In this document: one piece after another, positions 35,837-47,905 of the stretch | Layout: every line of letters starts with the position of its first letter | Numbering within the stretch: position 1 is the stretch's first letter | NCBI GenBank assembly: GCA_009801085.1 | Contig: VNWV01000004.1 | Span: 806,001-870,000 of the forward strand | Direction: 5' to 3' | Source of the DNA: Lasiodiplodia sp. COLG20 | Taxonomy: Eukaryota > Ascomycota > Dothideomycetes > Botryosphaeriales > Botryosphaeriaceae | Length of the DNA: 64,000 nt | Position numbers and translations under genes: made by a program | The notes under the pieces: model-generated | The model's input: the letters and a program-made list of their open reading frames with translations, nothing else | What the model was told of the DNA's origin: nothing | Databases searched by the model: none

Positions 35837-37819
35837 TCACAAGGCCACATCCAGCACTAAGCTGACATCGCTAACTTGTTGACCAGCGAGGTCCTCCAGT
35901 ACAGGAATGAGATCCAAGAGTTCATTGTCATGTGCATCAGAGAACCAACTGCTAATCGGCACGGCGTGTTGGGGGTGGAAGATGTACGAAGTCGGCGAGT
36001 TATCGATGATGATCGTCTCCTTGAGGTCACGTCCCACTTGAGAAAGGTCCTGCAGCACGGGTTAGTCCGAAGCCGTATCCACATGGCGCGTTTTACTTGC
36101 CTTGACATAGTTGCCTTGGTGGTTATAGCAACTCTCTCTGAACAGGCGGTGGTGGACTACGCCGTGGATGTCAAGTTGATCAAGGAGCGGATCGCCATAC
36201 TAGACTGCGTCAGGACGGTGGGACTCGAGGGGGATTTGCGCACAGACTTACCTTTGATACTGAAGCTGTGAAAACAACGACCTCGTATAGCTCACCGACA
36301 CGTTTCATAAAGGCATCAACACCGGGGCGCTTAATGACGTAAACGTTGTGGTACTGTCCCTCAATCTCCACGGGAATCGTGAAGTCGGCCTGGTGTAAGA
36401 TCTGTACCGAGTCAGCGTTTGCGGCGCAGCGAAAAGGAGAAGCCAGCTCACCTTAAAGCTGCTGTGGACGAGAGTCTCGTCCAAGTCGAGGACCAGACAC
36501 TTCTTTCCCTTGAATTCGGGCCTGATAGGCGGCAGGAGCCACTTCTGCTGCGGCTCCGCAGGAGTAACGGCAAGAGAGCTATCTTGAGTCTGAGGGGTGG
36601 ATCCAGTAGGAGCAGCAGTCTGAGCCTGGCGATCAACAAGCGGCGGAGGCGGCGGCAGATCGATCTTAGCCGTAGCCGCCTCTTGCTGAACGGCCTCACC
36701 GCTCTCTTCCTCGGCCATAGGAATCTCATTCGCGGCGATTGGTATCGATGGGCCTGCGTCCGTCATCTCGATATCCGCATCCCGTGCTTCTTGTTCGGGA
36801 GTCCTGTCGGCAATCGCCTGTTCTTCCGAAGGCACAACCGGCGTGGGGGCCTGGACATTGACCTGAAGGCCGTCCTCAGCAGCTGCCGAGGTATCCAAAC
36901 GGTCGGCCTTGGGGACGGGAGGAAGCGGCTGGTCCAACGGTTTCTTCTCTTGAGAGGTCACCGGAGCGGGCTTATCCGCCGAGGCGTCCCCTGACAACGG
37001 TTGCTTCTCCACGTCCTTCACAGGCCCTCCCGCTTCCGCAGATTTGGCAGCCTTCTCTTCAATGGGATCCTTCGAGTCGGCGACGCTAGACTCCGCGGCG
37101 CTCACGTCCTTCTTTGCGGGGGTAGACGGCGCGGATTGCTTGCGAACCGAGCGTAGCTTGGTAGCCTTCTTGGGTGCCTCGGGCGACTCCTCCTGTCCAA
37201 CCACATTGCCCTTTTCCGGCACGCCACAGCAGTTGAGTATGAGCAAAATCCTCGAAACACCGCTCTTTTTCTTGGGCTGGACCTGAGGGGCAGAACCAGC
37301 CGCGCCAACTGCTTGCGCATTCTCAGGAGCCTTCTCGCTTGTCGCGGCACGCGCCTTCTGGGAGCGCTTGCTGCTCGCAGTGCTCCCAGCACGCCGCTTG
37401 CCCAGAAAACTGCGCTTCGAGCCCCGTCCCACGCTCTCAGCCCCATCGCTTGCGGTGGCACCGCTCAGTCCTGATCCGCTCGCCGCGGCCTCCTCGTTGG
37501 TTTGCGAACTCGAGTGTGGCACGTCGAGGAAAGAGGGCTTTCTCTTGGGCTCGTTTCCGGCACCAGCGGCTTGTTCCGACGTTGATCCAGCAGCGTTGTC
37601 TGACGAAGCGGTAGGGGCGGCGCCTGCGGTCGCTGCGATGGCGGTTAGCGTGCTGCGATGGGCGGAGGGTGCCGGGCCTCGGGCCTCGGGCGGCGGGGTG
37701 GTGGATAGCATACTGTTACCGTTGGAGTGCGGTGCTATCGCCTCGCCATTGTCGCTCGCTGCCGGCTTCTGCACAGCAGTCGACGGATTTGCGGACGACC
37801 GCACAGCCTCTTGGCTCAT
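35837..37819 (-). CDS. PSR1: Psr1/SCP-like HAD protein phosphatase (NIF domain)
   Basis: Exons 37819-36452, 36401-36252, 36199-36101 and 36049-35837 give 609 aa. The N-terminal ~430 residues are low-complexity (Ala/Ser/Pro/Glu-rich) with a conserved island [15 protein letters not shown]. The FCP1/SCP phosphatase domain begins at about residue 432. DLDET at 445-449 carries the nucleophile Asp445 and acid/base Asp447 of the DxDxT motif, followed by [27 protein letters not shown] and the C-terminal [20 protein letters not shown]. Yeast Psr1/Psr2 are plasma-membrane phosphatases in the sodium and general stress response. The third intron (36050-36100) uses a GC donor (AAG/GCAAGT), a rare GC-AG intron. 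The start is chosen at MSQEAVRSS; a preceding in-frame TTG is not used. Confidence 0.92.
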
Positions 37820-39245
37820 GTGGGGCAACGGAGGCCTCGAGGTGAGGCTCGCGGTATTGTCAGGCGCGTGGACGGACGAGGAAGAGCGACAGCGCTCTCC
37901 TTGGGCTGGCGCGGCAAGGCGTGCAGGGCGAGGTGTGAGCTTCCAAATGCAGCAAGCCGGGCGGAGCGGTGGGCGGTTCGGTCAAGGACGGTGGGAGCTG
38001 AGGCTTGTCGTCGCGCGCGCTGCGGGTGCAGTCCTGCGCTGCAGCTTCGGCCGGGCGTTTGAATATGGTCTCGCTGGAGAGCGTCGAGGGGAGCCGGAGA
38101 GGAAGAGTGATGGCAGTCGCTGCGCAGGCTAGATGGGTTGGGAGGCTGGGATACTCCGTGAATCGCTCGCTAACCGAAATGAGAGTCGCGGCCAGTCACG
38201 GGCGTCTGGGTCTTCGCGCGGGCCTGGGCGGGCAGCGAGCGATGACGAAAGGGCGAGCTTGAGTGTCTCGTGGGATGGACGAGGACGGTGGCAGCTAGAG
38301 GCGGCAAGGTAGGGGAGGGTGCAGCGCGAGTGCAGGGCAGGGCGAGAGGCTGACTTGACGGGCGTGGGCCACGGGCGGCTTCGGGGCAACTGCCGCTGGA
38401 GAGTCTAGGCTGGGAGCGGCCTCTCTGCGGAAGTGAGGTGCGCAGCAATCAGGGCGGGCACACGCAGGATGGCATCTGGTAAGTTGCGGGCCCGGGGAGC
38501 TTGTGGATTGAGCGACGAGGAACTGCCATGCGCGACGCTATTGGATCGCCCCAGCGAATGAGCGCCCCGGCCGGTTTGGCGGCCGCCGGCTTGACACGCG
38601 CGAAGTTGGCCGGCTGCTGCACGCTGGCCATGCTGCTACCTCCCCAGCGCCGCCCGCCAGCGCGCACAAAGCCGCCGCTCTCCGCCTGCCCGTCCAGCGC
38701 GCTCGCCGTTGCGCCGTTGCGGCTGCGCAGGCAGAGTCAGGACGCGGCGTGATCGTCGCGGCGCACTGCAGCTGGGCCAGAGGCTGATCAGCGTTGGCGG
38801 CTGTATTTTAAGGCCTGGGCGGCACGAAGCCAATAACGAGCCGGCCGCGAGTACCACCCAGTGTCGGCGCCACGCGCCTGCATCTGGGCAATCTGCCGTA
38901 TTCCAGCAGGGGTCCCGCAGCCCGTCATCAAAACTCCTGAATGCGCGCGCCAGTCGGCCAGCTGCCAGCCGTGACGAGCTCGCGTCGATGGAGCTTGGGG
39001 GCTTTGGGGCCACACTGCGCGCGCCGCATCCCGCAGATAGGCTCGCGACACGCCTCTCGGCTATTTGCTTGCCGCGAGATCCAGCGTTGGTCCAATCATT
39101 CATTTCCAGGTCCCCGGCGCCGCCAGGTACGCGCTACGGACTCAAGCAATCCCAAAGCTGCAAAAAAGACCCGCGGCGGCTTATGACCGCCCGAACGCCA
39201 TCGTTGTACAGAATCCCCAGACCCCCAGCTTTTGCTACTTTTACC
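37820..39245. promoter_or_regulatory. PSR1-like promoter / ILV3 3' flank
   Basis: There are 1.4 kb between the phosphatase start and the ILV3 stop. GC-rich, with chance open frames on both strands. No further gene is supported. Confidence 0.5.
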
Positions 39246-41121
39246 CTAAACAGAGACGGGAATGTCTTCCGCGTCCGTGATGCACCCCTGGCTGGCGTCC
39301 TTCACCAGCTTGGCGTACTTGGACAGCGTGCCCTTCGAGTACTTGAGCGGCGGCGCAACCCACGCCGCCCTGCGCTTCGCCAGCTCCTCCTCGCCGACGT
39401 GCAGGTTCATCTCATTCGTCTCGGCGTCGATGGAAATCTCGTCACCGTCCTTCACGAGAGCGATGGGTCCACCGACCTGCGCCTCGGGCACAATGTGGCC
39501 GATCAGGAAGCCGTGACTGCCACCGCTGAAGCGCCCGTCTGTGATGAGCGCGACGTCGTGGCCCAGTCCCGCCCCCATAATGGCAGAGCTAGGCTTCAAC
39601 ATCTCCGGCATGCCCGGACCGCCCTTGGGACCCTCGTACCGGATGACCACGACAGTCTTCTCACCCTTCTTGATCTCGCCCTTCTCCAGCGCCTCGATGA
39701 AGAGATCCTCATCATCGTAGCACTTGGCGTTGCCGACGAACCGCAGACCCTCCTTACCGGTGATTTTGCCAACGCAGCCGCCAGGCGCCAGGCTGCCGCG
39801 CAGAATCTGCAAGTGGCCCGTCTCCTTGATGGGGTTGCTCAGGGGACGGAAGATCTGCTGCTCCTTGGGGAAGTCGGGTGCCTTCTCCACGTTCTCCTTC
39901 AGCGTCTTGCCCGTGACGGTCATCTGGTTGCCGTCCAGGAGGCCTTCCTTGAGCAAGAACTTGACGAGAGCGGGCGTACCGCCGATTTCGAACAGGTCGG
40001 CGAAGACGTACTTTCCAGACGGCTTCAGGTCCGCGAGGAAAGGAGTGCGATCACTGACGGTCTGGAAGTCGTCGATGGTGAGCTTAATACCAACCGAGTC
40101 GGCGATGGCAATCAAGTGGAGAACGGCATTGGTCGAGCCACCAGTGATGGTGACGAGAACCATGGCGTTCTCGAACGCTTGCCGAGTAAGAATGTCACGA
40201 GGGCGGATGTCTTCCTTCAACAGGTTCTTAATGGCACCACCGGCAGCCAAACATTCGAGGACCTTGGCGTTGGACTCGGCCGGGTTGGACGAAGAGCCGG
40301 GCAGAGTCATACCCATGACCTCGATGGCGCTGGCCATGGTGTTGGCGGTGTACATGCCACCGCAAGCGCCGCTGCCGGGGCAAGCGTGGCGGATGATATC
40401 AAAGCGCTCATCCTCGTTGATTTCACCGGTGATGAACTGACCATAGGCCTGGAATGCGGAGACTAGGTCGAGCTTAGGGTGGGCGGGAAGCTTTCCGCAG
40501 CCGGCGGCAATAGTGCCGCCGTAGACCATGAGCGAGGGCCTGTTGACGCGACCCATGGCCATCAAGACACCAGGCATGTTCTTATCGCAACCAGGAACCG
40601 AGATGTTGGCATCGTACCATTGAGCGTTCATGACGGTCTCAATGGAGTCTGCAATCAGGTCGCGCGACTGGAGCGAGTACCTCATGCCCTTGGTACCCAT
40701 GGAAATACCGTCACTGACACCAATGGTGTTGAACTGCATGCCCCACAGGCCGGCACGCTGCACACCCTCCTTGATCTTGTTGTTGAGGTCCATCAGGTGC
40801 ATGTTGCACGGGTTGCCGGTGTACCAGACGGACGAAATGCCGACCTGGGCCTTGTGCATGTCCTCCTCCTTCAGGCCGGTGGCGTAGAGCATGGCTTGCG
40901 AGGCACCCTGCGACTTGGGCTGGGTGATGCCACGGCTGACCTTGTTGAGGCCTTCATCGGCGCGACGGGCGGCGGTCGAGGAGAGAGCCCTCCTGTCAGA
41001 CGAGTCAATGGAGAGCACATTGGAGCTGTTGGCGAAGATGCAAGACTCACAACGACCGCCACTGCGAGCTGGCGCGCATTGCCGGCCGCAGCGGCATGGT
41101 GTGTAACCTGGGGAGAAGCAT
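39246..41121 (-). CDS. ILV3: Dihydroxy-acid dehydratase, mitochondrial
   Basis: Two exons, 41121-41051 and 40992-39246, give 605 aa. The N-terminal ~30 residues (Arg/Ser/Leu-rich, no acidic residues) form a mitochondrial targeting peptide split by the intron. The body is a textbook IlvD/Edd family enzyme: [16 protein letters not shown] and [16 protein letters not shown] carry the Fe-S cluster cysteines, and [10 protein letters not shown] and the C-terminal AGLGHD regions are intact. It dehydrates 2,3-dihydroxy-isovalerate and 2,3-dihydroxy-3-methylvalerate, the third step of valine/isoleucine synthesis. The first intron leaves an open frame through it, so an incorrect internal start could be predicted. 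Confidence 0.97.
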
Positions 41122-42166
41122 TGCGATGTTGCTGGACAGTCCTCCGCCAGTGAAGCCCGCAGGTGAGTCGAATTGGACTTCTTCGAAAAGTTCGCGAGGC
41201 CGGCTGTGACTCAGCGAATGAAGCCGTCGATAATTATTCTGCGCGCCCTGGCTGGCTTAGCGTTGGAGCTTGCGAGCCGCCTCCTCCGACCTCGGAGCAT
41301 GTGGCGCATTCCATTGGCCGCCGCCCAAGCAACCCACGCCCGCATCCAACTGTCAACACCACGCCATTGCCCTACGAGGCGTGCGGCTGAAGTGTTTGTT
41401 TCCTCGCTGCATGGCCAAGACAGGCAACCTCTCTGCGAGACCCTAGCGCAAGCTTCCTCGCGGTCCGCGTCCCGTAGCGCGCCAGGCGCACCCACGGCCG
41501 TTTGCGGCGCCCTGCCAGCACTTGCGCAACCGCCGCCCGCCTCATTTGGCCATGGGTCTTTCCCTTCTTAGCGCATAGTCGTTAAAGTTTCAGGTGTTGC
41601 ACAATCCTGTGCTCAGTCCGTCTGTTTCACCGTGTGCCCGAACCCTCTCCAGCGCTCCTACGGCGACACCTGGCGCGTGAGCAGCTGCTTCATCATCGTC
41701 AGCACGCCCCTCTGTCCCTGCGCAGCCTGTCCGAGCGTGAAACTCTGCAACAACCGCGGCGTTGGGAGCCCACCTGCCCCGTTCTGCGCAGGGCGGATGA
41801 GAGAGCTTGGACGCCTCAATTTACTGGAAATTTGCACACAATAATCAACCACTCCACCGGATCACTCTCATACACACCAATCAGTCAGCAGCATCATCAT
41901 CTGCCCAATGACGCTGGCCATCGCAACGGCCCAGAACCCTAACCCACCTAATCGAAGCATTCGTCCTACTCCAGTTCTCCGCAGCCGCGGCTCCCTACGC
42001 ACGAATCATGATTCGATCTCCCATCAAATGATGCTCGTTGACCGGAATCTCAAATGACAAATTGGCGCCTTGTCGCCCACCCCCCTTTCCCACCGCCTTC
42101 AGATGCTGTTTTTAGAAACTCACGATCTTGTAAACAACTGGCCACTGCTTACATCATCAACCAATC
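41122..42166. promoter_or_regulatory. ILV3 promoter region and tRNA 5' flank
   Basis: A 1-kb region without a supported gene; short frames on both strands lack family resemblance. I did not find a clear Leu3-type CCGGNNCCGG site. Confidence 0.5.
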
Positions 42167-42331
42167 AGTCCTATGGTCTAGTGGTATGACGTTCGCTTCA
42201 CAGCAATTCCTCTGGCCCCCAGAGCGAGTTCTTGGAGCGCGAAAGGTCCCGGGTTCGATCGTAAGTTTGCCAGCTGCCGAGCCGTCGTGAAGAGAGCATC
42301 ATCTAACAAGAGACTTAGCCCGGTGGGACTA
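42167..42331 (+). tRNA. tRNA-Val(CAC) with two introns, the second of spliceosomal type in the T-arm
   Basis: Mature parts are 42167-42202, 42238-42260 and 42319-42331 (72 nt with discriminator A). They fold completely. The acceptor AGTCCTA pairs with TGGGACT (one T-G wobble). The D-arm runs from position 42176 (G10) with GTCT/TGAC. The anticodon stem is TTCGC/GCGAA with loop TTCACAC, anticodon CAC at 42199-42201. The T-stem CCGGG pairs with CCCGG around loop TTCGATC. Intron 1 (42203-42237, 35 nt) sits at the canonical 37/38 site. Intron 2 (42261-42318, 58 nt) splits the T-arm exactly between positions 60 and 61; it starts GTAAGT, has ATCTAACAAG 10-20 nt before its end, and ends TTAG. The A box is intact, while the last two bases of the B box are altered by intron 2 (ggttcgatcgt). 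No run of four T occurs before the terminator. Confidence 0.9.
42261..42318 (+). other. Putative spliceosomal-type intron inside tRNA-Val
   Basis: A 58-nt insert with a perfect GTAAGT 5' site, a CTAAC branch-point consensus at 42303-42307 and TTAG at the 3' end, the same signal set as the short protein-gene introns in this window. Removing it restores the T-stem and the whole acceptor stem base for base. Confidence 0.8.
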
Positions 42332-42349
42332 CACACACAACGTGATTTC

Positions 42350-42355
42350 TTTTTT
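42350..42355 (+). terminator. Pol III terminator of tRNA-Val
   Basis: A run of six T, 19 bp after the tRNA discriminator base, is the first T4+ run downstream of the gene. Confidence 0.75.
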
Positions 42356-45300
42356 GCCCATTGACCATCCATACCCCTATAATTCCTTTCCCCCAAATTG
42401 CCCTCCCATTCTAGCACGTTCTGAACGCTTTCCTTTAGTCAATTGACTCTTGCTTCTTGGCCAAAACTTTCGTAACTCGCGTTTTTTTGTCGGCCGCAGG
42501 TACCGGGCTTTTGTGGGTACAACGCATGTTTCTCGCTCGCTTCCCTTCATCTGCCCCATCCCCCTCGGCTCCGGCGCCGCCGCGCAGAAATGCACCGCCA
42601 GCTCAACCCACACCGGCCACGCATGCTGCTGCACCACCACACATACACACACACCCAGCATGCCGGCTTCAACCCCTATTGGCTCCCCAAAAACCGCCCT
42701 CCCACACAATCCCGATGCGCACCGGCACTGTACCGTCGATCTTCCGACGCAGCAACCAGCTGTCCGGCCAGGCGATCCGTTGCTGTAAGAGGAAGGTGAG
42801 CCGCCGCCCCTTGCCCACTCCATCCCGGCGAGTCGGTCGTCGTATGTGGGGGTGCTTTTGGTTTTCGAGACTGCAGGTGGGTTGTTCGGTGCGTGGTGTG
42901 ATGGAGAAGTGGGGTTGGGGTGGCGCTGAAGAACTGGTGACTGGTTCTCGGTGGCTGCTGGCATATGCACCAAAGGCGGTCGCCCTGCAGGGCGACGTGG
43001 AAGGCGGTGGCAGGGGGCCCGGCATGGTTTGCTGGCAGTGCTGCTTTTTGTTTCCCTTGCCTGCGATAGACGCGGGATGGAAGGTGAGTTGTTCGATGGC
43101 TTCCATGTCTGCGGTGTGTCGTTGCAGATGGGTGCATTGGCATTTCCAACATGGGTAATGTGTGAGGTCTCAAGGTTTATCCCCGATGACGTTTGAGCGC
43201 AGTGCGGATATTGACATTAGCATGTTCGTCACGAGGTGCTTTTGAACTACTGGAACAAACAATGCAAGACCGGCCAGTCGATGGAGGCTGTTGAGCAACA
43301 TTGTTCCTTCGAAATGACGAATAGACCTAAGTGAATGCCTTTTTTTCTAAAGACGAGCTAGAAAGAGAGGCTCAATATCCAGGCAACATGACGCAGTACT
43401 GCGTTTGGCTGCAAAGGATCGATGCAAATAATTGGTCACTTCCACGGAAACCCATGGGTGGTTTCTGAAATAGTCATGTACATTACTGTGGATGTTACAC
43501 ATTATCACTGTCGATTTTGAAATGAAAGAGAAAATGCATCGAAAGACGATGAGACCGCCAGATAAACTATCTGATTCAACTGAACCCGTCGCCAAACCTA
43601 TCGAGATAGATGAACAAAGCGGACTTCGGGAGCAGCTTCAGGGAATGCCATGTTTCCAGATCTCTAGCTACTATGCTCTCCTAATCAGTGTAACTTTTCT
43701 TTTCCTTCTATCGCCGTGTAACACTTCTCTTGCCGTTCTGTCCAGATTTATTTCCTCGCCTTCCATATTAAGACGTCTCTTAAAGCGGTGGTTTCTGTCA
43801 AATTGATTAACCGGAGAATTTGTAGTCCGTTCTAAGTTAAGTGACGCTTGTAATTTGTCTCAACTCCAATACTCCACCATATTTACCACATCTCGACCTC
43901 ATTCAACTACTGGTATCGTAGCGTCATCCTCCTGCTATCTTACATTTCTCTGACATATGTGATGTCATGCATAATAGAGGCAACTCACAGCAGTAAGTCT
44001 ACGAATTCTTCATGATCACCAGCACGGAACGATCATGATGGATGACACAGTGCCATAGGAAGGTGAAGGGAATCCAGTTGAAGCCAAACGAGAGTCAGGC
44101 AAATTTAAGCCTGATAGCATGCCATAAAACACCTGGTAAAACCGAAGTAGCTCTTCTTCGTTATATTTACACCTCAGTTCAGCAAAGAGGAAGTTTTGCA
44201 CCAGGATTGCAGTACATTGATAGCTATTTACGCTGGGAAGACTTCTCTCTCCCCCCTATCTCACGTGCAGTTGAATTGCGCATGCCGCTCGATTATGAGC
44301 TTACCAATATTCACGCGAGCCTCGTCTTTAGGATGTCCATGAGCCGTTTGTTCAAGCACCTCCGTTCTGTCTAACAAAAGCGCTTACAGACAGGTTCATA
44401 AAGAGTCCCAAGTAACAACAGATCATACAAGATGCTGATGAGCAGACCATCAACGTGTTCACTCTACTGGTCGGAGATTTTAGGCAATGCTTGGGGCCTG
44501 GCTCGCTCGCCCATCGGTAACTCGTTAGTAAATTCATGATCCAACGCAAGATCATGAAATTTTTCACCCATGCAGCAAATGGCGTTGGTGATGGTGCCCT
44601 ACAATGTGACAGTATTTTGAACAAGCAAAAGCGAAAAGCGAAGAACAGCACTGTCGCTTTTGTATATCGAAATCCCCGCTAGATCTTTCTTTTGCACTTC
44701 CTTTGCTTTAAAAATATTTGGCTCTCACAACAGTTGCAGATTTAAAATTCCTTTCTCGCATCATTGGGCTGGAAAAATGAGTCTTCGTATTAGTAATGAG
44801 AAAGACACTCTTGAAGTGTCTTGGTGTGTTTTGATACTATATCTGACATGCTGCCAAGTGAGAGGTCTACTTTTCTGAATGAGAGACGTAAATTTAGTGA
44901 AAGGTTGTTGTTTTTCTCGCTTACAGAAGCTTACAGAAGGAAAAGCAAACGTGAGAATCCTCAAAATGATGCGGCACTGATAAGCTGCATTACTCAGAGT
45001 CGATGAAGGGTCAAATTGAAAGCGCGTGGAAGGAAATTGCGGGTAAGGTAGGTGAGCTGCAGGTATGAAAGAGCACGAACGTAGAGAAGATAGTCCGATC
45101 ACAGATCTAGTCATATTCTTGTATGAATTCCATTTCGTAGTAGTTGTGGCTTGATGTAGAGAGCGAAAACAAAAGCCAGGTGGAGTTGGGCGCGTTTATA
45201 AGCGCCTCGGATAGCGAGAGGTAGGCGTAAAGCATCTAATGAGACTAATCGTTTGGAAAGTGATGTTGGCTGATTACTGCAGCTGATCAACAGTGTCGAC

Positions 45301-46124
45301 ACATGTTTCGTTCCCGCTGACACTGAGACATAATTGTCCTCATGGGTGTCGTATCTACGAAGCGCCGGACTACGAGCATTGACGAGCAACATAAATTCAC
45401 CAGTAGACCTTGAGAACTGCCACAAATGGAAGCTCTCGCTCATTTCAATACGCGAAAGCAACAGAAAATACTGCCTCGCTGTGTCTGTTGACGTAGATGC
45501 CCAAACGGGGATCTGCGTGTCTGCCTGGGCCTGTGTCAGTAGCATGCTGACACCACCGTTTGACAAAAATTAATGTTGAAGCCCAAAAACCAGAAATACA
45601 TAATAAAATATGAAAACAGCCAGTCTGCACCTTAGCACTCACGCGTTTCATCATCATTATCATCTGCTGTTATTATTAGCGACATGCTTATTTTCACTTT
45701 CCATCAACAAGCGGAGCTGGCCTATCTTGTATTCATGGTGAAGAGGCAGAGGAAGGACACAGCTTCAAATAGAAGGTACAAAATATGCATCCTTTTCCAC
45801 CACGAAAGACCCGTACTATAAGCAAAGACACTGGGGTGACCGGCCAACAACCTTGTATACTTTAGAAAACCGAGACTAAACGACGTTGGGAAATCACTGA
45901 GATAGCATCACGATCTGAAATAGACACTTGAACTGATAAATGGATTGGTCAGCTCGAGATATCAGAGTGAAGGCCCATTAATCAACCCGACCCTCCACCT
46001 TCTCCACCTTAGCTATGCCATGCAACAAGATCAACCGAGTCTATCTTCACCAATTTCTGCCGACCAAAAGCAAGCCTAAATCGCCATTCCGTGTATACGC
46101 CAATTGAGCAAACACATATCCAAC
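42356..46124. other. Gene-poor interval, nothing recognised
   Basis: These 3.8 kb lie between the tRNA and the zinc transporter's 3' end. The GC-rich start (42450-43170) has long overlapping open frames with low-complexity translations (His/Pro/Thr-rich from CA-rich DNA), considered chance. The rest is AT-richer, without family resemblance. An inverted repeat sits at 44530-44562. Confidence 0.5.
44530..44562. repeat. Short inverted repeat
   Basis: AAATTCATGAT and ATCATGAAATTT flank a 10-nt loop (one unpaired base), able to form a hairpin. Function unknown; may be chance. Confidence 0.4.
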
Positions 46125-47905
46125 CTATGCTGTCAAAGCCGAACTGACACCCAAGATGCCCATACCGACGAATGCAAATATCATACAGAGGCTGCGGCTG
46201 TGGGTCAAGGCTATGCTCTCCTGGAACAGTTGCAGCGCCACGGAAGTCATGACACCAGCTGCACGAGAAATCAGCTAAAAATGTAAAATTGCGCATCACA
46301 AAGAGATGGGGCTTACCAGTAACAGCGAACATGCCTCCGTACACGGACTCACCGGGCTCACCAATACCCGTCCGCCCGGCAATCCTGAACCACAAAGCAG
46401 CCACACCTGCACCCAGAGGTTGGCTTGCGCCACCAAGAATACTGCTAATAACCATGGCCTTCCATCTACTGTTGATGGCCAGATAGAGAGGTAGAGCCAT
46501 GGCGAAACCTTCGGTGATGTTGTGAATGAAAAGAGCTAGGAATACGGCGAAACCAAGCTGTGGGTTGGCGTGATTGGTAGCATAGGTGATAAAACCTTCC
46601 GGCAGCTTGTGGAGAGCGATGGCAAGCGAGGTCTGCAGGCCAATTGACATAAATGCATTAGTGGGGACGTGGTGATGGTGATGGCTCTGCTCGTGAGGGT
46701 CATGATCGTGATCATGGTGGTCATGGTCATGGTCATGGTGGTCGTCATGGTCGTCATGACTGTGGTGATCGTGGATCGAGCGAGCGGAATGCGTGCTCCG
46801 TGGTTTCGAAAACCCGTTGGTCCGGCCATGAGCAGCGGTCGACGAAAGGGTACTATAGTTTACCTCGTCGTACTCCGGAGTCTGTAGTAGCAGAGGCTGG
46901 CGTTCAGGGTGCAACGTGCTGCTTGCGTGTGGCGTGGTGGCGCTTCTTGAAATGCCGGGCTGACGAGGCCATGTATGGACGGGAGCTCTAGTGCCACCTC
47001 TGGCCTGGACAATCTTGAAACATTCAGAGCCACAAGGGTCGGTGAAGCCATGGCAGGGGCCAATCTCATCGCAATGAGATTTTGCCCGCATCACAATTTG
47101 CGAAGCCTTGTGTGCCAACTGGGCTGGAAACGACGGCCTCCGCGCCGAAGAGAAGTTTTGGTGAGGTTGAAAGGAGTCGGTGCTGTTAAACATGTCGCTG
47201 TTCGCAGAGGCATCAACGCTGACGGTGGCACTGTTAGGGAGTCCGGGGCGCTGCTGGCCGTGATAGCCAGGCAGACTGCTCTCGTGTTCGTCGTCATCGT
47301 GGGAGCGAGAGGTCTTGTCAAAGTCGTGGTCGTGTTTTGTCGACTCCTCGTCGCCATGGGTATGGTCACAGTCGACGATGTGGGAGGGCATGAACTGGTG
47401 GATGACTCGCGAGACAACTTGGATGCCAATCACACCGCCGAGAAAGCAGGCGATGAGGATCCATGCAGCAGCCTTAGGCGAGTGGCCGCCCTTTTGGAGG
47501 GAGTTCTTGGCGGAGGGCAGCATGCTATACAGCGACGAGAACAGCTGCAGAATTGCTCAGCATGACATGATGTAAGGCGACGAGAGGACATCCTACCATG
47601 ACGCCGAAGCTCAGGCTCAGGGAGGCAGAGAGGAATGCATTACTGTCCTGGACTCTGAAATTACGCTTTCCGGGAAATAGCCTGACGATGATGTCGACGC
47701 AGATGACGGAGGCTGCGGACTGAATCAGTGCTGGGCGGCGCGGGAGGCTGCATCGAGTCGGCACTTACCTCCGAGTACACATGCTTTTACCCACAAAAAG
47801 GCCCAGTCAGTGAGAGTTCTCCGATACGGGCACGGACAGCAGGCACCTACCTATGCCGCTCATGGCCGTCATGATCCAGCCGCGGGTGTCGTTGTCGAGC
47901 GCCAT
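46125..47905 (-). CDS. ZRT3: ZIP-family zinc transporter, Zrt3-like (vacuolar)
   Basis: Five exons (47905-47851, 47783-47769, 47712-47597, 47544-46317, 46258-46125) give 515 aa; exon 2 is only 15 bp. The N-terminal transmembrane helices (MALDNDTRGWIMTAMSG..., ACVLGASVICVDIIV) are followed by a long hydrophilic loop rich in His and Asp (HDHHSHDDHDDHHDHDHDHH is within it), a zinc-binding loop. The C-terminal ZIP core carries the metal-site helices ALHKLPEGFITYA and HNITEGFAMALPLYLA. Yeast Zrt3 releases stored zinc from the vacuole. Its length, single large His loop and motif order fit Zrt3 better than plasma-membrane Zrt1/2. The stop lies just upstream of 46124. Regulation is not visible. Confidence 0.88.

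Noticed and set aside
36419..38132. Open frames opposite the PSR1-like gene (plus strand)
   Set aside because: They are antisense shadows of the low-complexity N-terminal coding region of the phosphatase.
42450..43170. His/Pro/Thr-rich open frames downstream of the tRNA
   Set aside because: They arise from CA-rich repeats (cacacaccacacatacacac-like) and have no conserved features.
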